A DNA stretch of 64,000 bases, taken from an uncultured Aurantimonas sp. Lineage in GTDB: Bacteria; Pseudomonadota; Alphaproteobacteria; Rhizobiales; Rhizobiaceae. Positions 33,497 through 41,956 of the stretch are shown here, piece by piece. A program made the translations under genes and the position numbers. Below the pieces are notes generated by a model, which ran no database searches, was not told where the DNA came from, and was given only the letters and a program-made list of their open reading frames with translations. Where the stretch lies: positions 186,001 through 250,000 of the forward strand of contig CANKZU010000004.1 in NCBI GenBank assembly GCA_947488615.1, written 5' to 3'. Numbering within the stretch: position 1 is the first letter of the stretch; every line of letters starts with the position of its first letter.

Positions 33497-35935
33497 TCAG
33501 GCTGCAGCCATGGAGTTGTTGGCGGCGAGCGACGGAAAATCACTTCTCCATTGATTGGCGACCTCCGCGAGCATCTTGGCCAGATCCGAAGACGGTCGTG
33601 GCTTGGAGAAGAAGTAGCCCTGCATTTCCCGGCAGCCTTCGCTGTACAGGATTTGCATCTGCTCCGGCGTTTCGATGCCCTCGGCGATGACACTCATGTT
33701 GAGCGCCCGCGACAGGCCGATGATCGACCGCACGATGGCGATGTTTTCCGGGCGCGCCATGTCACGGACGAAGGATTGGTCGATCTTGATCTTGTCGAAG
33801 GGAAAACGGCTCAGATAACCCAGCGAGGAATAGCCGGTCCCGAAGTCATCCATGGAAATCGTCAGACCCAGCCTGCGGAACTCCTTGAGGATCGACAACA
33901 CCCGGTCGCCTTCGTCCAGAAACAGCGATTCGGTCACCTCGATCTGCAGCCGTCTCGGTGCAAGACCCGAAGCCGCGAGCGCACGGCGAACGTCGTCGAC
34001 GAGCGTGGGGCTCTTGAACTGCACAGCCGACAGATTGACCGAGATAGTGAGATCCTCGGGCCATTTGGAGGCTTCGTGGCACGCGGCCTGAAGCGCCCAT
34101 TTGCCAAGCCGCTCGATCAGGCCGGTCTCTTCCGCGAGCGGGATGAAGACGGCGGGTGAAATTCTGCCACGCTCGGGATGTTGCCAACGCAGCAGGGCCT
34201 CGAAACCGCTGACGCGCCGCCGCTCGGTGTCGATGAACGGCTGGTAAAACAGTTCGAACTGGCTTTCGTCCAAGGCCCTCTGGAGATCGAGTTCCATCTC
34301 GCGACGGCGCTGAAGCTTCTCGCGCATGGCGGGTTTGAATCGACGGTAGGCGCTGCCCGCCTCCTGCTTTGCCTGGTAAAGGGCAAGGTCGCAATTCTGC
34401 AGGACGATGTCGGCGCCGAGACTCGCCGATCGCTGACCGACTGCAATATAAACAGTGCCGACGCTGCCTCTCGCCTCGATCCGGCGATTTTCCACGTCGA
34501 ACGGCGAGCCGAAACTCGCGACCAGAGCCCCAGCGAACGTATCCGCGTCGCCTGTCCCTCTCACCCCGGGCAATACGATTGCGAACTCATTTCCGCCGAG
34601 ACGGGAGACTGTCGCCTTGGGCCCTGCAATTCGCACAAGTCTGTTGCCGCATTCCTTTAAAAGGGCATCGCCAACCGGATGGCCGTGGGTATCGTTGATC
34701 GACTTGAACCCTCTGATGTCCACCACGGCGACCACGAGGCCCTGCCGGCCTTTCGCCAAAAGCCCGTCAAGGACCTCGGCGAAGTTCTTGCGATTGGGCA
34801 GGTCGGTCAACCCGTCGTGCCCGGCGACATGTTCCAGGCGCCGGGAGATCCGCTGTTTCTCGGTGATATCCTCGAAGGTGATCAAAAGCCCCTTGGCGAC
34901 CATACCGCGGCGCTTAACCTCCATGACGGCTCCGCCAACCTCGAGTAGGTCCGTTGCCATCTCGTTTTCGCGCAACGGCAGTGTCAAGCTCGGATTCTTG
35001 AGAAACGTTCGCGCCGGCGTTCCTGGTGCCACCTCGCCAAAATGACGGGAGAACACTTCGTTGGAGAGGACCAAGCGCTTCTGCCCATCGAGCATGCAGA
35101 GCGCCTGGGTCATATTGTCCAGCGCCGCGCCCAACTGGCTTTCCTGGCGATTGAGACGCACGGTCATCATGTCGGCCTCGCTCAGCATCGTGGTCTCAAG
35201 TTCACGGCAGCGCGCGCCCATGTCCTCGAGCGCGCAGAGCACGTCGCGCACTTCCCGGGGACCTTTCGGAACCACCGGCTCAACCGACGCGCCGCTTGCG
35301 AGTTCCCGGGCACGCCGCGCCATCTCGCGCAACGCCCCACCAATGGAGCGGGAGAGGAACATCGCTAGGCCGAACAAGGCGCCGAAAACCGCAACCAGAG
35401 CGATGCCGGTGCGCATTCTTGCGGTTTCGATCACCTCGGAGGTTTGCCCCCGCAATTCCGCCAAGTCAGCGCGCGCGACCGTCACGGCGCTCTCCAACCC
35501 CAGCCACAGGGCAGCGAATTCACGCCGCACGGCGCCGCGCGAGAGGTTTCCTTCGGAGAGTTCGATCCGGCTCAGCGGATAGCGCAAGGCGCCCACCGCC
35601 CTCCGCAAATCCGCGGACACGTCGGCGGATAAAACCTGTCGAATCTCCGACATGATCGATGAAGCGGCAAGCATGACCTCGCCAGCGCTTTTGCCTTGAA
35701 GCCGGTCCTCGTCATTTTCGCTACTGTCGTCTGCGGCAGGCGAAAACCGCGATTGGATCACCGCGGTCTTCTCCTTGGCAATCTCCAGCCGACTCAGCGG
35801 GGCAGAGCCCCCCTCGTAGAGTTTGCGGGCAAGGTCCAACGAAACCAATTGCGAATCGTAGGAAAAGGCCGCGAACACGAGAGTCAGGAAGGCGAAGACA
35901 AAGCTGCCGACTAGGAGTCGTAGATTGATCGACAT
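33497..35935 (-). CDS. Membrane-bound c-di-GMP protein with degenerate GGDEF and intact EAL domain
   Basis: A protein of about 812 residues with two membrane segments (about 5-24 and 180-205) around a helical periplasmic sensor, then a HAMP/PAS-like region, GGDEF and EAL. The diguanylate cyclase motif reads GGNEF (residues 447-451), losing a key acidic residue. The EAL domain keeps EAL (579-581), the VNLSA Asn, EVTES, DDFGTGYSSL, KIDQSF and AEGIET. It is therefore probably a c-di-GMP phosphodiesterase with a GTP-binding or inactive GGDEF. I start at ATG 35935; a GTG at 35956 is possible. Confidence 0.93.
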   Translation of the reverse strand: MSINLRLLVGSFVFAFLTLVFAAFSYDSQLVSLDLARKLYEGGSAPLSRLEIAKEKTAVIQSRFSPAADDSSENDEDRLQGKSAGEVMLAASSIMSEIRQVLSADVSADLRRAVGALRYPLSRIELSEGNLSRGAVRREFAALWLGLESAVTVARADLAELRGQTSEVIETARMRTGIALVAVFGALFGLAMFLSRSIGGALREMARRARELASGASVEPVVPKGPREVRDVLCALEDMGARCRELETTMLSEADMMTVRLNRQESQLGAALDNMTQALCMLDGQKRLVLSNEVFSRHFGEVAPGTPARTFLKNPSLTLPLRENEMATDLLEVGGAVMEVKRRGMVAKGLLITFEDITEKQRISRRLEHVAGHDGLTDLPNRKNFAEVLDGLLAKGRQGLVVAVVDIRGFKSINDTHGHPVGDALLKECGNRLVRIAGPKATVSRLGGNEFAIVLPGVRGTGDADTFAGALVASFGSPFDVENRRIEARGSVGTVYIAVGQRSASLGADIVLQNCDLALYQAKQEAGSAYRRFKPAMREKLQRRREMELDLQRALDESQFELFYQPFIDTERRRVSGFEALLRWQHPERGRISPAVFIPLAEETGLIERLGKWALQAACHEASKWPEDLTISVNLSAVQFKSPTLVDDVRRALAASGLAPRRLQIEVTESLFLDEGDRVLSILKEFRRLGLTISMDDFGTGYSSLGYLSRFPFDKIKIDQSFVRDMARPENIAIVRSIIGLSRALNMSVIAEGIETPEQMQILYSEGCREMQGYFFSKPRPSSDLAKMLAEVANQWRSDFPSLAANNSMAAA

Positions 35936-36336
35936 CACCGCGATAATTCCGCCCACTCCAACGAACCCGAACGGTCTTCCGAGAGGAAGCTGCCGAACAG
36001 CGGCGACTATGGAGCGGTCAAGTTACCGTGGGGTTACGCAACAGTTTGCGTAGTGCGCATATCCCACTGTTTTTTTCATTATCTTCACCTGCGGAGGGCG
36101 CTGGTGCCGACGTCCGCTGCGACATATTGCAATTTTCGAATTTTTCGACGCAAGCTTGGATCACGATAAGAGCCGGAAAATGCGATCCGACGCCGTGAAT
36201 CTCATCGATTCCAGTCAGTTCGCGCGGAATTCGGGCGGAAAAACCGGTTCCACATTTCCTCATTCCTCGCGGGGGAGGCAGCGGTCAATCCTGCGGTCTT
36301 ATGCCGCAGATCTGGTCGTGGCCGTGGGAGCCCGGC
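35936..36336. promoter_or_regulatory. 401-base non-coding region with a perfect inverted repeat
   Basis: I see no credible gene between the GGNEF-EAL gene and the preA stop; short frames here lack family signatures and ribosome binding sites. A perfect inverted repeat (TACGCAA, 4-base spacer, TTGCGTA) lies at 36035-36052, about 100 bases upstream of the EAL gene, and may be its operator. The 3' part is presumably the trailer of the preT-preA transcript. Confidence 0.35.
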
Positions 36337-37680
36337 CTATTCCGCGGCATCGGGGAGACTGACCGGTTCCGGTGCGAACTGCATCTTTTCTTTCGCCATC
36401 GGATTGTTCGGATGGTTCGTCCAGTTGCCGTATTCGTCCGCGATCGGCTTCTTCGTGCGCGGGTCGGTACCGGCGATCTGCTCCATGGTGATGCAGTTCT
36501 CGACCGGGCAGACATTGACGCACAGATTGCAGCCGACGCATTCGGCGTCGATCACCTCGAAATGCCGCTTGCCATCGACCATCGCCGTGATCGCCTGATG
36601 CGAGGTATCCTCGCAGGCGATGTGGCAGCGACCGCACTGGATGCACAGGTCCTGGTCGATCCGCGCCTTGGTGACGTAGTTGAGATTGAGATATTGCCAG
36701 TCGGTGACGTTGGGAACGGCCCGGCCACGAAAATCCTCGATCGTGACGTAACCGTTCGCATCCATCCAGTCGGACAGGCCCGACGCCATTTCCTTGACCA
36801 CCTTGAAACCATAGGTCATCGCCGCCGTGCAGACCTGCACCGTGCCGCAACCGAGCGCGATGAATTCGGCCGCGTCGCGCCAATTGGTGATGCCGCCGAT
36901 GCCGGAAATCGGCAGGCCGCGCGTCTCGGCGTCGCGGGCGATTTCGGCCACCATGTTGAGCGCGATCGGCTTGACCGCCGGGCCGCAATAGCCGCCGTGC
37001 GACCCCTTTCCGTCGATGGTCGGCGTCGGCGCGAAATTATCCAGGTCGATCGAGGTGATCGAGGAGATCGTGTTGATCAGCGATACCGCGTCGGCACCGC
37101 CCTTCTTCGCCGCCCTGGCCGGAAAGCGCACGTCGGTAATGTTCGGCGTTAGCTTGACGATGACCGGCAGCTTCGAATGCTGTTTGCACCAGCGCGCCAC
37201 CATCTCGATATATTCGGGCACCTGACCGACGGCCGCCCCCATGCCACGCTCGCTCATCCCGTGCGGACAGCCGAAATTCAGCTCCACCCCGTCGGCGCCG
37301 GTCTCCTCGACCAGTTTCAGGATCTTCCGCCACGGCGCCTCCTCGCAGGGGACCATCAGCGAGACGATCATCGCCCGGTCCGGCCAGTTGCGTTTGACCC
37401 GGGCGATCTCCTCCAGATTGATGTCGAGCGCCCGATCGGTGATCAGCTCGATATTATTGAGGCCGAGCAGCCGGCGGTCCGGCCCCCAGATGGCGCCATA
37501 GCGCGGACCGTTGACGTTGACGATCGGCGGATCCTCGCCGAGCGTCTTCCAGACGACGCCGCCCCAGCCCTGCTCGAAGGCCCGCTGGACGTTGTATTCC
37601 TTGTCCGTCGGTGGCGCTGAAGCGAGCCAGAACGGGTTCGGCGAGGAAATGCCGAGGAATGAAGTGGCGAGGTTGGCCAT
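36337..37680 (-). CDS. preA: NAD-dependent dihydropyrimidine dehydrogenase, subunit PreA
   Basis: A 447-residue flavin/iron-sulfur subunit. Residues 1-310 or so are a dihydroorotate-dehydrogenase-like FMN barrel (LTPNITDVRFPARAAKKGGA, GIGGITNWRDAAEFIALGCG). The C-terminus carries two 4Fe-4S motifs, CIQCGRCHIAC and CVGCNLCVNVCP. With PreT it reduces uracil and thymine to the dihydro forms using NADH, the first step of the pathway here. AAGGGAGAG precedes the ATG. It is downstream of preT with a glyoxalase-fold gene in between. Confidence 0.95.
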   Translation of the reverse strand: MANLATSFLGISSPNPFWLASAPPTDKEYNVQRAFEQGWGGVVWKTLGEDPPIVNVNGPRYGAIWGPDRRLLGLNNIELITDRALDINLEEIARVKRNWPDRAMIVSLMVPCEEAPWRKILKLVEETGADGVELNFGCPHGMSERGMGAAVGQVPEYIEMVARWCKQHSKLPVIVKLTPNITDVRFPARAAKKGGADAVSLINTISSITSIDLDNFAPTPTIDGKGSHGGYCGPAVKPIALNMVAEIARDAETRGLPISGIGGITNWRDAAEFIALGCGTVQVCTAAMTYGFKVVKEMASGLSDWMDANGYVTIEDFRGRAVPNVTDWQYLNLNYVTKARIDQDLCIQCGRCHIACEDTSHQAITAMVDGKRHFEVIDAECVGCNLCVNVCPVENCITMEQIAGTDPRTKKPIADEYGNWTNHPNNPMAKEKMQFAPEPVSLPDAAE

Positions 37681-37702
37681 GGGGCTCTCCCTTGAATCTG
37701 GT

Positions 37703-38071
37703 CTAGCGCGACGCGATCAGAACCACGTTGCCTTCGGTATCGCGGATCAGTGCGTAGATGGTCTCGGCATCCCATTCGGCGGGCTTCGGCTCACCGACGA
37801 TGTCCACGCCGCGGCTGCGCAACGTCTCGACGAACCCCACCACATCCGACGCGATCAGCGGCAGCGTTGGCTTGTTAGCCTCCGGAATCGTCTCGACCTT
37901 GTCGAGATGCAGCCGCGTGCGAGCACCGGGCATCTCCAGCATGATCCATCGCATCCCGGGAATGGCGTCGGAGTCGGTGGTTACCACCAGCCCCATCACG
38001 TCACGCCAGAAGGCAAGCGCACGGTCTAGATCTGTGACCGGGATCGACGCGAAGCTGATGTGTGAGAGCAT
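37703..38071 (-). CDS. VOC/glyoxalase-fold protein between preT and preA
   Basis: A 122-residue single vicinal-oxygen-chelate protein (SFASIPVTDLDRALAFWRDV, ending in IYALIRDTEGNVVLIASR). It starts 4 bases after the preT stop and ends 22 bases before preA, so it is in their operon. Metal-ligand positions are only partly visible (His4 and a C-terminal acidic residue). A reaction cannot be given. The placement suggests a role with pyrimidine reduction products or simply an insertion. Confidence 0.85.
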   Translation of the reverse strand: MLSHISFASIPVTDLDRALAFWRDVMGLVVTTDSDAIPGMRWIMLEMPGARTRLHLDKVETIPEANKPTLPLIASDVVGFVETLRSRGVDIVGEPKPAEWDAETIYALIRDTEGNVVLIASR

Positions 38072-38075
38072 AGAT

Positions 38076-39443
38076 TTAACTTCCCATCAGTTTACGGTGC
38101 ATGGCCTCCGCCGCCACCTTGCCATCCTCGACCGCGACGACGGTCAGATCGTCGCCTTCCGAAATGCAGTCGCCACCGGCCCACACACCGGGCAGCGAGG
38201 TCTGCCGGTCGGCATCGACCTTGATGCGGCCGCGCTCGAGCTGGACTCCTTCCTCTTCATCCTCGGTGCCATCTGGCAGGAAGGCCTGACCGATCGCCTT
38301 GAATATTTGGTCGGCCTCGAGCGTCACCGTCTCCCCCGTGCCCACTAGCCGACCGTCCTCGGCGCGGGTCCGCTCCAGCTCGATGCCGGTGACGTGGCCG
38401 CCCTGGGCGAGAATCCGCTTCGGCTGCAAATTGCAGCGGATCGCAATGCCGCGAGTCTGCGCGATCTCCTGCTCGTAGCGGGAAGCGTTCATGGCGTCCT
38501 GATCGCGCCGATAGGCGATGGTCACTTCCTGCGCGCCGAGGCCCTTGGCTTGCACGGCCGCGTCGATCGCCGTCATGCCGCCGCCAATGACGACGACTCG
38601 GCGCCCAACCGGCAACGAGGCAAGGTCGGTGGTCTGGCGGAGTTCGGCGATCCAGGCGACGGCGTCGGACGAACCCGCTTGGCTCTCGCCCTCGGTGCCG
38701 AGCGCGTTGACGCCGGCAAGGCCGAGGCCGAGAAAGACCGCGTCGAAATCCCGGCGCAGATCGGCGAGATGGATGTCGCGGCCGAGCGCCTTGCCGGTTT
38801 CCAGCGTGATGCCGCCGATATCGAGGACGAAATCCACTTCGCGCTGAGCAAAGCCCTCCGTCGTCTTGTAGACGGCGATGCCGTATTCGTTGAGACCGCC
38901 GGGTTTTTCCCGCGCATCGTAGAGCGTCACGTCATGGCCGTGCATGGCCAGGCGATGGGCGCAGGACAGGCCCGCGGGGCCCGCCCCGACGACGGCGATC
39001 CTCTTGCCGGTGGGCGCGGCGCGGACGAAGGGATGCTCGCCCTTCTCCATTAAAATGTCGGTGGCAAACCGCTGCAGAAGACCGATCTTCACCGGCTTGC
39101 CTTCAGCGATCTCGCGTACGCAGACTTCCTCGCACAGCGTCTCGGTAGGACAGACACGGGCGCACATGCCGCCGAGAATGTTCGACGACAGGATCGTCTT
39201 GGCCGCGCCGGTCGGATTGCCGGCCTGGATTTCGCGAATGAACAGCGGAATGTCGATCGAGGTCGGGCAGGCTGTCATGCACGGCGCGTCGTAGCAAAAG
39301 TAACAACGGTCGGCCTCGACCACCGCCTCGTGCCCCTCAAGCGGCGGGTGAAGGTCGGAAAAATTCGCTTTCAGCGTTTCGGCATCGAGACGCTTCGCGC
39401 CGATATCGGGCCGGATTGGTCGGGCTTCGTTCATCGCGGACAT
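38076..39443 (-). CDS. preT: NAD-dependent dihydropyrimidine dehydrogenase, subunit PreT
   Basis: A 455-residue glutamate-synthase-small-subunit-like flavoprotein. N-terminal cysteine clusters (CYFCYDAPCMTACPTSIDIP and CARVCPTETLCEEVC) bind Fe-S. The FAD site is VVGAGPAGLSCAHRL and the second nucleotide site is VVVIGGGMTAIDAA. PreT passes electrons from NAD(P)H to PreA. The ATG at 39443 follows GGAGGGA closely; another ATG at 39434 is also possible. A RutR-like box lies about 100 bases upstream. Confidence 0.93.
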   Translation of the reverse strand: MSAMNEARPIRPDIGAKRLDAETLKANFSDLHPPLEGHEAVVEADRCYFCYDAPCMTACPTSIDIPLFIREIQAGNPTGAAKTILSSNILGGMCARVCPTETLCEEVCVREIAEGKPVKIGLLQRFATDILMEKGEHPFVRAAPTGKRIAVVGAGPAGLSCAHRLAMHGHDVTLYDAREKPGGLNEYGIAVYKTTEGFAQREVDFVLDIGGITLETGKALGRDIHLADLRRDFDAVFLGLGLAGVNALGTEGESQAGSSDAVAWIAELRQTTDLASLPVGRRVVVIGGGMTAIDAAVQAKGLGAQEVTIAYRRDQDAMNASRYEQEIAQTRGIAIRCNLQPKRILAQGGHVTGIELERTRAEDGRLVGTGETVTLEADQIFKAIGQAFLPDGTEDEEEGVQLERGRIKVDADRQTSLPGVWAGGDCISEGDDLTVVAVEDGKVAAEAMHRKLMGS

Positions 39444-39544
39444 TCCCTCCAGCCAGTCACCATCGGCGACCGCGCGAGAGGCGCCCTCCCCGGTCAGCCT
39501 GATCGACGAAGAGAATGATCCGAGTTTTTCAGAAGGTCAAATTT

Positions 39545-39560
39545 TTTATCGTTTGGTCAA
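39545..39560. promoter_or_regulatory. Weaker RutR-type box upstream of preT
   Basis: TTTATCGTTTGGTCAA keeps the right half TGGTCAA exactly and 4 of 7 positions of the left half of the RutR consensus. It lies in the 180-base spacer 102 bases before preT. A further GGTCAAA half-site is 20 or so bases away. It is supported by the stronger site at 32292. Confidence 0.55.
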
Positions 39561-39623
39561 AAACAGACGCGTAATGGCGGACTTTCCGACACCTCCCGCG
39601 CGCGCCGTGGCGCGAGATCCGGC

Positions 39624-41261
39624 TCACCCCGTCATTTCTACCTTATGCAATGCTTCGCCCGGCCACGGGAAAGTGATTCTGATGCCAAGCCGGTTCGCCC
39701 CCGGCCGCCGTGTGATCGTACCGCCAAGTTCGCCACTGACGTTGATGTTGATGAGACGGGTCCCGAAGCCGCTTCGAGGCGCCAGCGACGGAGGTTCGGC
39801 GAGGCCGAATTCGCACCAGTCGATCGTCACATCGCCGCCGCCAAGTGCCCACCGTACCGAAAGGCTCCCGTTCATCGTGGCGAGACCACCATGTTTCAGC
39901 GCATTGGTCGCCAGTTCATGGAATGTCAGCCCCAACGCTTGGGCCTTCCTCTCGCTGACCTCGATGTCCGGTCCGCTGATATCGCATGCATCCAGCCGAT
40001 CGCCGAACACCTGGCGTAGCTCTCCTGCCAACAGATCGCCGATCTTGGCCCGTTTCCACTGCGAGCGGGTCAACATCTCCTGGGCCGACGCCATCGCGCC
40101 GAGCCGAGCCGCATAAGATTCCATGAAGCCATCCAACCCTTCGGCACCGCGAGCGGTCTGGCGGGCAATCGCCAAAACCCGGGCGATCGAATTCTTGATG
40201 CGGTGGTTCATCTCCGACAGCATCAGATCCTTCTGCGCGAGATTGCGCTGGCTTTCGGCGTGCAAGGCCGCAACCGCTTCGGACCGGCGCGCCTGCGCCC
40301 ACGTCAGCAGCGCCAGAAGGACGGCGAGCAACAATCCCGCGAGCGCGAGAACGACCGCAGGAAGGGTCGAGCCGACCCTCTGGAAATCGGCCGTGGGGGT
40401 CATCCGGAAAATCCAGTTGCGGCCCGCCACTTCCATATTTCGCACCACGACGAACTCATTGTCGGGACCCGCTGCGGCATCGACACGCGATGTAAATATT
40501 CGCGATCCGGGCGCCATCTCGCCATCGAACGCTTCGACGAGCACGGGTAGGCGCGGGCTCTGGAGAAGCGCGGCGGAAAACAGATCGCCCAACCGGAATG
40601 GCGCGTAGACGAAGCCTTCGGTCTCGCCTACGATGCCCGCCGCCTGTGCCGCATCCGAGAAGAACGGCAGATAGATCAGAAAGCCGACCTGCGGGTTCTC
40701 GTCGATCTCCTGAACCAGGCTGACCGGGCCGGAAGCGCTTGCCTCGCCGGTGTTCGCGGCTCGCTGCATGGCCTCGCGGCGAACCGCGTCCGAAAACATG
40801 TCATAGCCGAGCGCGGCGCGATTGCGTTCATCCTGCGGCTCCAGCAGCACGATCGGCGTGCGCAGGGCTTGCTCGGTCGCGGGCCAGATGTCGCCGATTT
40901 CACCGTAATTCGCCTGCAGGCTGCCGCGGGCGGCCATGTCGTCCTTTGTCGGGACAGTCAGGGCGAAACCAACTCCCTGGATCCCATCGAACCGCTTCGC
41001 CAGGTCAACCTTGTCGAGAAATCGGGAGAATTTTTCTCGCCCTACCTGCTGGCCCTCGACGGCAAGGAAGGCCTGCGTGGCATGCAACAGCGACAGATGC
41101 ATCTGCAGCCGGGCGGTGATCCGCGCCATCGCATCGTCCGCGACGCCTACAAAGCGCAGACGATCAGCGTCGCCACTGGCCATCCACACATGGCCAGCCA
41201 GCGCGAGACCCAGGGTCGTCACGACTGCAAACGCCAGAACCGAAAGGATACGCTTCCTCAA
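39624..41261 (-). CDS. CHASE-domain HWE-type sensor histidine kinase
   Basis: A 545-residue membrane kinase. An N-terminal helix (about 5-25) is followed by a periplasmic CHASE sensor (about 40-265, with FDGIQGVGFALTVP), a second helix (about 300-322) and a cytoplasmic HWE kinase core. The phospho-accepting His353 is in SEMNHRIKN. The ATP domain has LTFHELATNALKHG and the DWCEFG motif that marks the family. The start appears to be TTG at 41261, needed to include the first membrane helix. No response regulator is adjacent. Confidence 0.9.
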   Translation of the reverse strand: MRKRILSVLAFAVVTTLGLALAGHVWMASGDADRLRFVGVADDAMARITARLQMHLSLLHATQAFLAVEGQQVGREKFSRFLDKVDLAKRFDGIQGVGFALTVPTKDDMAARGSLQANYGEIGDIWPATEQALRTPIVLLEPQDERNRAALGYDMFSDAVRREAMQRAANTGEASASGPVSLVQEIDENPQVGFLIYLPFFSDAAQAAGIVGETEGFVYAPFRLGDLFSAALLQSPRLPVLVEAFDGEMAPGSRIFTSRVDAAAGPDNEFVVVRNMEVAGRNWIFRMTPTADFQRVGSTLPAVVLALAGLLLAVLLALLTWAQARRSEAVAALHAESQRNLAQKDLMLSEMNHRIKNSIARVLAIARQTARGAEGLDGFMESYAARLGAMASAQEMLTRSQWKRAKIGDLLAGELRQVFGDRLDACDISGPDIEVSERKAQALGLTFHELATNALKHGGLATMNGSLSVRWALGGGDVTIDWCEFGLAEPPSLAPRSGFGTRLININVSGELGGTITRRPGANRLGIRITFPWPGEALHKVEMTG

Positions 41262-41316
41262 GCAGAGCCGCCGTTTGATCGTTTCACGCTCCCGCTCCGG
41301 CGCATAGCAGCACGCC

Positions 41317-41343
41317 GGTCATTTGTCTTCCTTGCAAATGACC
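41317..41343. promoter_or_regulatory. Perfect 9-bp inverted repeat upstream of the copper cluster
   Basis: GGTCATTTG and CAAATGACC flank a 9-base loop. It sits 56 bases upstream of the HWE kinase start (minus strand) and 167 bases before the first SCO-cluster gene (plus strand), so it could be an operator for either. Confidence 0.45.
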
Positions 41344-41509
41344 TCCTCGAACAATGATGGTTTGCCGTCCACCTTTCGGCGGTCGCGGCGGTTGGGATGG
41401 CCACACTTGCCCGGCCGCACCGCGACCGCCGACCTATCAATTCATGGACGGAGCGGCCGCGGATTCCGCGTGCGTTGGCATCGGACGCGCGAATGGCTAT
41501 ATCCGCCTC

Positions 41510-41836
41510 ATGTCGGCTTTTCGTCGGATCCTCGTCTTCGCGCTTTTCCTGACCTTCGCGTTGGGAACGCCGGGCTATGGGATGTGGCCGAGCGACATGG
41601 CGGACAATGCCATGACGGCCGCGACGGGCGACACGATGCCGGTCTCATGCGGCGCCTGCGCGGATGAGATGGCGAAATCGGCTTGCACGTCGCCCTGCTT
41701 GGTCGTGGGCATCCTGTCTTTTGCCAGCAGTTCGCTGACTGTGAGAGCGGAACAAGCTCTGGGATGGATGCCCGAACGGCCGACCCCCGGCGCCATCGCC
41801 GCGCCAGACCCTTTCCCTCCTAAACTCTTCGCGTAA
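41510..41836 (+). CDS. Small exported Cys-containing protein heading the SCO1 cluster
   Basis: A 108-residue protein from the ATG at 41510 (MSAFRRILVFALFLTFALG), which gives a clean signal peptide; frames extending upstream lack one. It has several Met residues and four Cys in CGACADEMAKSACTSPC, suggesting metal binding or disulfides. A second hydrophobic stretch (LVVGILSFASS) follows. I do not recognise the family with certainty; some copper-linked small proteins look like this. It lies 120 bases before the SCO1 gene on the same strand. Confidence 0.65.
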   Translation: MSAFRRILVFALFLTFALGTPGYGMWPSDMADNAMTAATGDTMPVSCGACADEMAKSACTSPCLVVGILSFASSSLTVRAEQALGWMPERPTPGAIAAPDPFPPKLFA

Positions 41837-41956
41837 GACGAAGCGATCGCCGCAGACGCGGCAGTCGATGTCGACAGCCCGATGCGCCCGACGGCCAGCG
41901 ATTTTCGTTGCCGTTCGGATCGTCGGCCCGACCTGATCCCGACATAGGAAACCCAG

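Noticed and set aside
36018..36263. An 81-codon minus-strand frame in the gene-free region before the EAL gene
   Set aside because: It has no recognisable motif or good ribosome binding site, and overlaps a likely regulatory repeat.
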